From contig NZ_FUXB01000006.1 of NCBI RefSeq assembly GCF_900167345.1, positions 124,001 through 188,000 of the forward strand: a DNA stretch of 64,000 nucleotides, given 5' to 3'. This document shows positions 60,006 to 64,000 of this stretch, piece after piece. Source of the stretch: Vibrio cincinnatiensis DSM 19608. GTDB taxonomy: Bacteria; Pseudomonadota; Gammaproteobacteria; Enterobacterales; Vibrionaceae. Under the pieces are notes generated by a model. The model made no database searches and had not been told where the DNA came from. It saw only the letters and a list, made by a program, of their open reading frames with translations. Position numbers and translations under genes: made by a program. Numbering within the stretch: position 1 is the first letter of the stretch; the number at the start of each line of letters is the position of its first letter.

Positions 60006-61235
60006 ATGTTAGAACTAACCCAACTGAAAATGCAGCTCAAAAATGAAGCACATAATATTTTAGATTTCTGGCTGCAATTTCAAGATAATCAACTGGGTGG
60101 GTTTTATTGTTATGCCGATTTTGTCGGCAACATTGACCCAGAACATGATAAAGCAGTGTTATTGCATTCCAGAATTTTATGGACATTTTCAGCAGCTTAT
60201 CGACTTTTAGGTGATAAACGTTACTTGAATGCAGCGCAGCATTGCTACCAATTTATCATCGACAAAGCGCTGGATAAGCAGCATGGTGGTGTTTTTTGGC
60301 TTTTAGATAAAAATGGTAACGTTACGGATTCGCAAAAGCATGTTTATAATCAAGGGTTTGCCATTTATGCACTTAGTGAGTTTTATTTAGCAACGGGGAA
60401 TGAAGAAGCTCTTTCTGTAGCAATGTCGCTATTTGAGCTGATCGAGTCTCATGCCTACGATGTGGCCTTTGGTGGTTATCGTGAAGCCTTTGATCGCTCA
60501 TGGAACCCGATTGAAAATCAACTGGTTTGCGATACTGCAGAAGGTGTGTTGGCAGAAAAATCCATGAATACCCACCTGCATGTTTTGGAAGCTTATACCG
60601 TGTTACACCAAGCCACGCAAGATCCTCGGGTTGAGTCACAACTGGCAGCACTTTGCCAAATTATGGCTGAAAAAGTGGTTGATGGCACACTACACTACGG
60701 CTTATTTTTCACTCGTGATTGGCACTGTGTTTCTCGGGATGTCTCTTATGGACATGATATTGAAGGGACATGGTTGATGGACGAAGCGGCAAAGCAAATG
60801 GTCAATTCTCAACTCGCAACCCGCATTATCGATCAAAGTAGTGCGATGGCGAAAGTCATCGGAGAACAAGGAGTTGATCGTGATGGAGCGGTGTTTAATG
60901 AGTTGAGAGAAGGGCATCTACTGGATTCAGACCGAATTTGGTGGGTGCAGGCAGAAGCGATGGTGGGCTTTTTTAATGCTTACCAAAAGGAGGCTCGTCC
61001 AGAGTTTTTGGCTTATACCCTTGGATGTTGGAATATTATTCAAAGCCAGTTAAAAGATAATGTAAATGGGGAATGGTATTGGAAAGTCAACCGCTTAGGA
61101 GAGCCTTATAAAAACACGGCAAAAGTCGAACCGTGGAAATGCCCTTATCATAATGGACGGGCTTGTTTAGAAATGATTAAACGTATCACTAATGTAGAGC
61201 AGACTGACCAAGTCGTTCAAGCGATGGCTTTATAA
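60006..61235 (+). CDS. Cellobiose/mannobiose 2-epimerase (AGE family)
   Basis: 409 residues; AAGAGAAG precedes ATG 60006. An (alpha/alpha)6 barrel of the N-acylglucosamine 2-epimerase superfamily. It follows known cellobiose 2-epimerases in KAVLLHSRILWTFSAAYRLL, KHVYNQGFAIYALSEFY, YREAFDRSWNPIEN, MNTHLHVLEAYT, SYGHDIEGTWL, SDRIWWVQAEAMVGF and VEPWKCPYHNGRAC, including the catalytic His pair. It would convert the reducing-end glucose or mannose of a beta-1,4 disaccharide into its C2 epimer. Whether the substrate is cellobiose or mannobiose cannot be read from sequence; the phosphomannomutase nearby favours mannobiose. Confidence 0.9.
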   Translation: MLELTQLKMQLKNEAHNILDFWLQFQDNQLGGFYCYADFVGNIDPEHDKAVLLHSRILWTFSAAYRLLGDKRYLNAAQHCYQFIIDKALDKQHGGVFWLLDKNGNVTDSQKHVYNQGFAIYALSEFYLATGNEEALSVAMSLFELIESHAYDVAFGGYREAFDRSWNPIENQLVCDTAEGVLAEKSMNTHLHVLEAYTVLHQATQDPRVESQLAALCQIMAEKVVDGTLHYGLFFTRDWHCVSRDVSYGHDIEGTWLMDEAAKQMVNSQLATRIIDQSSAMAKVIGEQGVDRDGAVFNELREGHLLDSDRIWWVQAEAMVGFFNAYQKEARPEFLAYTLGCWNIIQSQLKDNVNGEWYWKVNRLGEPYKNTAKVEPWKCPYHNGRACLEMIKRITNVEQTDQVVQAMAL

Positions 61236-61250
61236 TACGAGGATGACATT

Positions 61251-62333
61251 ATGCACGCTGTAGAAGTAAAACAACTCAATAAAACTTTTGGTAAAACGGT
61301 CATCCTAAATGACATTGACTTAGAAATGGAAGCGGGTGGCTTTACGGTATTACTTGGCCCTTCTGGTTGTGGTAAGTCAACCTTACTGCGTCTTATTGCA
61401 GGTTTAGAAGATGTCACTTCAGGCCAAGTCGTAATTGGTGGTAAAGATGTTACTTTAGCTGATCCCAAAGATCGTGATATTGCGATGGTTTTCCAATCCT
61501 ATGCTTTATTTCCCCATATGACAGTGGGTGAAAATATTGGTTTTGGAATGAAAATTAATAAAAAGCCAGCTGAACAGATAGCCAAACGCGTGAAAGAAGT
61601 CGCTGATATGCTACAAATTGGTCATTTACTTGATAGAACACCGGCTCAGCTTTCTGGTGGTCAGCGTCAACGTGTTGCTATTGGTCGAGCTTTGATGAGA
61701 CAACCAAAAGTCTTCCTGTTTGATGAGCCGTTATCTAACTTAGATGCTAAATTACGGGGAGAAATGCGCTTAGAATTGAAAAAGCTGCATGCAACGTTAG
61801 ACTCTACCATTATTTATGTTACTCACGATCAAATTGAAGCCATGACCTTGGCCACAAAAATTGTGCTGCTGAATAAAGGTATTCCACAACAAATTGGCAC
61901 GCCCTATGAAATCTATAACCAGCCAGCTAATGTTTTTGTCGCAAAATTTGTCGGTTCTCCACAAATTAACTTATTGAAAGGTGTGTTATATCAAGAGGGA
62001 GATGAATGGGGAGTGCTCGTAGATAATATTTGGATCCCCGTTAAGGACTATCAATTTATCAATAAACCTGTCCATGATCGTAAAGTTTTGTTTGGTATTC
62101 GTCCTGAACATATCACTCAATCTCCGCTTAATAGCCATTTTGAGCTAACACTTCCGGTCAGCGCATTTGAAATGACGGGCTCAGAAACCCTTGCCGAGTT
62201 TGATATGCATGGTCAGCCTCTGCGATCTAAATTAGATGCCAACTTACAGATCCGTAATGGAGATGCTTTAAACTTACATATGAATCTGCAAAATATCTCT
62301 ATTTTCTGTGCTGCAACAGAAGAACGAATTTAG
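61251..62333 (+). CDS. Sugar ABC transporter ATPase (MalK/MsmK/UgpC type)
   Basis: 360 residues. Walker [13 protein letters not shown]-loop VFQSYALFPH, signature [13 protein letters not shown], Walker [14 protein letters not shown], switch His VTHDQIEAM, then an OB-fold regulatory domain with LFGIRPEHI. GAGGATGACATT precedes the ATG. It is the last gene of the operon, before a strong terminator. Distinct from the malK at 30930. Confidence 0.94.
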   Translation: MHAVEVKQLNKTFGKTVILNDIDLEMEAGGFTVLLGPSGCGKSTLLRLIAGLEDVTSGQVVIGGKDVTLADPKDRDIAMVFQSYALFPHMTVGENIGFGMKINKKPAEQIAKRVKEVADMLQIGHLLDRTPAQLSGGQRQRVAIGRALMRQPKVFLFDEPLSNLDAKLRGEMRLELKKLHATLDSTIIYVTHDQIEAMTLATKIVLLNKGIPQQIGTPYEIYNQPANVFVAKFVGSPQINLLKGVLYQEGDEWGVLVDNIWIPVKDYQFINKPVHDRKVLFGIRPEHITQSPLNSHFELTLPVSAFEMTGSETLAEFDMHGQPLRSKLDANLQIRNGDALNLHMNLQNISIFCAATEERI

Positions 62334-62356
62334 TTTAAGATTATGTTCTACTTAAG

Positions 62357-62387
62357 AAAAAAACAGGTGGTAAGCACCTGTTTTTTT
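62357..62387 (+). terminator. ABC-epimerase operon terminator
   Basis: Stem ACAGGTG / CACCTGT extended by A and T tracts (loop GTAAG) with a run of seven T, 24 bases after the ATPase stop. Confidence 0.9.
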
Positions 62388-62443
62388 GATGTGGTTAAAA
62401 AAACTTGACCTTTCTCTTGAGTCTCACATGTATCAATGAGAAA

Positions 62444-62463
62444 CTTTCTTAACGTTACGGGTT
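62444..62463. promoter_or_regulatory. LacI-type operator 3 in front of the lacI-like gene
   Basis: CTTTCTTAACGTTACGGGTT, centre AACGTT at 62451-62456, 28 bp before the repressor ATG. It suggests autoregulation. Confidence 0.6.
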
Positions 62464-62490
62464 TGGATATAACAATTAAGTAGAATAATT

Positions 62491-63495
62491 ATGTCGAAAG
62501 CGACTCTTAAAACCATTGCTGAATATACTGGACTGTCGGTGACGACCGTTTCTCGTGCTCTTAAAGATGGTGATGATGTTAAACAGCCAACCAAAGATAA
62601 AGTGAAAGCTGCGGCTGAAAAGCTGGGGTATCGCCCTAATCTCTCTGGTTTAGGCTTGCGAACCGGCATTAATTACAATATTTGTGCAATATTACCAGTG
62701 ACAAAACCCGGTGATATTGTCGGGGATGTCGGGACGTTAGCTTTGATTGCTGGGTTAACGGCGGGGCTTGAAGGTACCCCGTTTCATCTTACGGTGCTAC
62801 CCCTAGAGCCCGGGCAGGATCCATTAATTCCGGTTAAGTATGCGGTTGAAAATAACTTAGCTGGCGGAATCATTTTCAACTTAACTCAAACTCAAGATGA
62901 GCGGGTCACTTACCTACACGAGCAGGGCATTCCATTTGTCACTTTTGGCCAGACGGAGATGACGATAGAACACGCTTATGTAGATATCGATAATTATGAT
63001 ATTGGTTATCGAGCTGCTAGCTATCTTTATGACAAAGGTTGTCAGCGTATTCGTTTGCTTAGTTCTTCTCAAATTTATACCTATGCATGGCATAAATATT
63101 ATGGAGTTAAGCGTGCCTCGATGGAATACGGTTTATCCTTTTCAAAGGAAACCGACATTATTTTCGATACCGATGTTGATAATTACCGCGATTATGCTTG
63201 TCGCTTAATGGCAGGAGATAATCCGCCTGATGGTATTATTTGTGGGTCGGAAATCAGCGCTTGTGGCATGATCGCCGGCATTCAGGATGCAGGGAAAAAG
63301 ATAGGAAAAGATATTGAAATGATAGCGGTAGAGACTTGTGATTTGCCGAGTTTCTTTACTCCTCCTATTCCTGGTTTACGACAAGACTTTCATAGTGTGG
63401 GAAAGATGCTCTCTCGTTATATGGTCAAATATGTTGAAGGTGCCGATCCCAAAGCTTTGCGCTATGTTGAAAAAACCACACTTTATCCACGCTAA
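62491..63495 (+). CDS. LacI-family repressor of the ABC-epimerase locus
   Basis: 334 residues. N-terminal LacI headpiece LKTIAEYTGLSVTTVSRALK with hinge-region RPNLSGLGLRTG, then a periplasmic-binding-protein-like effector domain. The V/T residues of the recognition helix (TTVSRA) are of the usual type that reads an AACGTT-centred palindrome. Four such palindromes flank this locus, including one in front of this gene. Effector probably a manno- or cello-oligosaccharide or its product; this is inference. Confidence 0.92.
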   Translation: MSKATLKTIAEYTGLSVTTVSRALKDGDDVKQPTKDKVKAAAEKLGYRPNLSGLGLRTGINYNICAILPVTKPGDIVGDVGTLALIAGLTAGLEGTPFHLTVLPLEPGQDPLIPVKYAVENNLAGGIIFNLTQTQDERVTYLHEQGIPFVTFGQTEMTIEHAYVDIDNYDIGYRAASYLYDKGCQRIRLLSSSQIYTYAWHKYYGVKRASMEYGLSFSKETDIIFDTDVDNYRDYACRLMAGDNPPDGIICGSEISACGMIAGIQDAGKKIGKDIEMIAVETCDLPSFFTPPIPGLRQDFHSVGKMLSRYMVKYVEGADPKALRYVEKTTLYPR

Positions 63496-63537
63496 TGTAA
63501 TACTAAACGTAGTATTGATCGTAACCTTATCATTTTT

Positions 63538-63569
63538 AACGTCAGAGATTGCACTCTGGCGTTTTTGTT
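63538..63569 (+). terminator. Terminator behind the lacI-like gene
   Basis: Stem AACGTCAGAG / CTCTGGCGTT (10 bp with one T-G pair, loop ATTGCA) followed by TTTGTTTTT. Confidence 0.85.
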
Positions 63570-63660
63570 TTTAGCGAAAGAGACAGTTAAAACTCAATCG
63601 GTATCACATTTATCGAGCAAAATCTCAACTTATCCTTGAAATGTCCAAGTAAAAAATTAA

Positions 63661-63680
63661 AAATGATAACGTTACGATTT
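63661..63680. promoter_or_regulatory. LacI-type operator 4 in front of the phosphomannomutase gene
   Basis: AAATGATAACGTTACGATTT, a near-palindrome of the same family as 57439-57458, ending 13 bases before the ATG at 63693. Confidence 0.65.
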
Positions 63681-63692
63681 TGGGAGAGAATC

Positions 63693-64000
63693 ATGGGGAA
63701 TTTAATTAAAGCATTCAAGGCTTATGACATTCGCGGTCGGCTGCCGGATGAATTAAATGAAGATATTGCCTATCGGATTGGTCGGGCCTATGCCGACTAT
63801 CTACAGCCGAAAAAAGTTGCAGTGGGCTATGATATTCGGTTGAGCAGTGAATCATTAGCAGGTGCGCTACGCCACGGTTTAATGGATGGTGGTGTTGCAG
63901 TGGTTGATCTTGGTTTAGTGGGGACAGAAGAGGTCTATTTTGCGACCAGCCATTTAAAACTGGGCGGGGGCATCATGGTCACTGCCAGCCATAACCCAAA
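63693..64000 (+). CDS. manB: Phosphomannomutase, N-terminal part
   Basis: Start ATG 63693 with GGGAGAG four bases away; the gene runs off the window after 102 codons. [20 protein letters not shown] is the typical start of alpha-phosphohexomutases of the ManB/CpsG type, and the catalytic phosphoserine loop ITASHNP is seen as MVTASHNPK at the very end. It would convert mannose 1-phosphate and mannose 6-phosphate. The C-terminal domains that decide mannose versus glucose preference are outside the window, so phosphoglucomutase activity remains possible. Confidence 0.85.
   Translation, partial: MGNLIKAFKAYDIRGRLPDELNEDIAYRIGRAYADYLQPKKVAVGYDIRLSSESLAGALRHGLMDGGVAVVDLGLVGTEEVYFATSHLKLGGGIMVTASHNP

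Overview
The window reads as chromosomal DNA of a Vibrio-type gammaproteobacterium, probably the second chromosome. Reasons: SpeG, KatG, Kbl/Tdh, PyrC and LuxT-like proteins are of Vibrio type; the LuxI/LuxR pair looks like VanI/VanR; and zwf-pgl-gnd, kbl-tdh, pyrC, speG and malK/malEFG are gene groups I recall from Vibrio chromosome 2. This is from family knowledge and was not checked by a search. Coding density is high. I see no rRNA, tRNA, insertion sequence, integron or CRISPR array.

Layout. 1-5.1 kb: end of a response regulator and its overlapping BvgS-type hybrid kinase, then gdhA facing it. 5.1-13.1 kb: katG behind an OxyR-like and an FNR-like site, a DsbA-family oxidoreductase, an unannotated 45-residue ORF and the zwf-pgl-gnd operon. 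13.4-21.6 kb: an HD-GYP c-di-GMP phosphodiesterase, a YcdX-type phosphatase, a cytochrome b562, a LysR regulator and kbl-tdh. 21.8-29.3 kb: a glycerol/dihydroxyacetone locus (dhaR, gldA, a divergent split dhaK-dhaL pair and a full-length fused DhaKL kinase). 29.4-36.7 kb: a 2OG-Fe(II) oxygenase, speG and the divergent malK / malEFG maltose transporter genes. 36.8-43.5 kb: a thioesterase, a convergent luxI/luxR quorum-sensing pair with a lux box, glpR, an EamA exporter, an AraC regulator and pyrC with a PurR box. 43.5-57.3 kb: a MOSC-ferredoxin reductase fusion, an acyltransferase, a secreted 20-residue-repeat protein, yfcZ, luxT, a chemoreceptor behind an NtrC/sigma-54-type promoter, a LacI-like sensor fused to GGDEF-EAL, a MATE pump and an AraC regulator. 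57.5-64 kb: a sugar ABC importer without a binding protein, a YesL-like protein, a cellobiose/mannobiose 2-epimerase, the ABC ATPase, a LacI repressor and the start of a phosphomannomutase.

How the genes work together. The last locus is tied together by four similar palindromes centred on TAACGTTA in front of the ABC operon, the LacI gene and the phosphomannomutase gene. Epimerase plus phosphomannomutase fits a pathway in which an imported beta-mannobiose is epimerised, phosphorolysed to mannose 1-phosphate and passed to mannose 6-phosphate; the phosphorylase and the binding protein are not in view. In the dha locus two promoters each carry a pair of GTTTCAT-N-ATGAAAC-like sites whose centres are 33 bp apart. 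This suggests one regulator (DhaR), and the second DhaK/DhaL pair without DhaM may be sensory rather than catalytic. Gene starts below were often moved from the longest possible ORF to the start with the better ribosome binding site.
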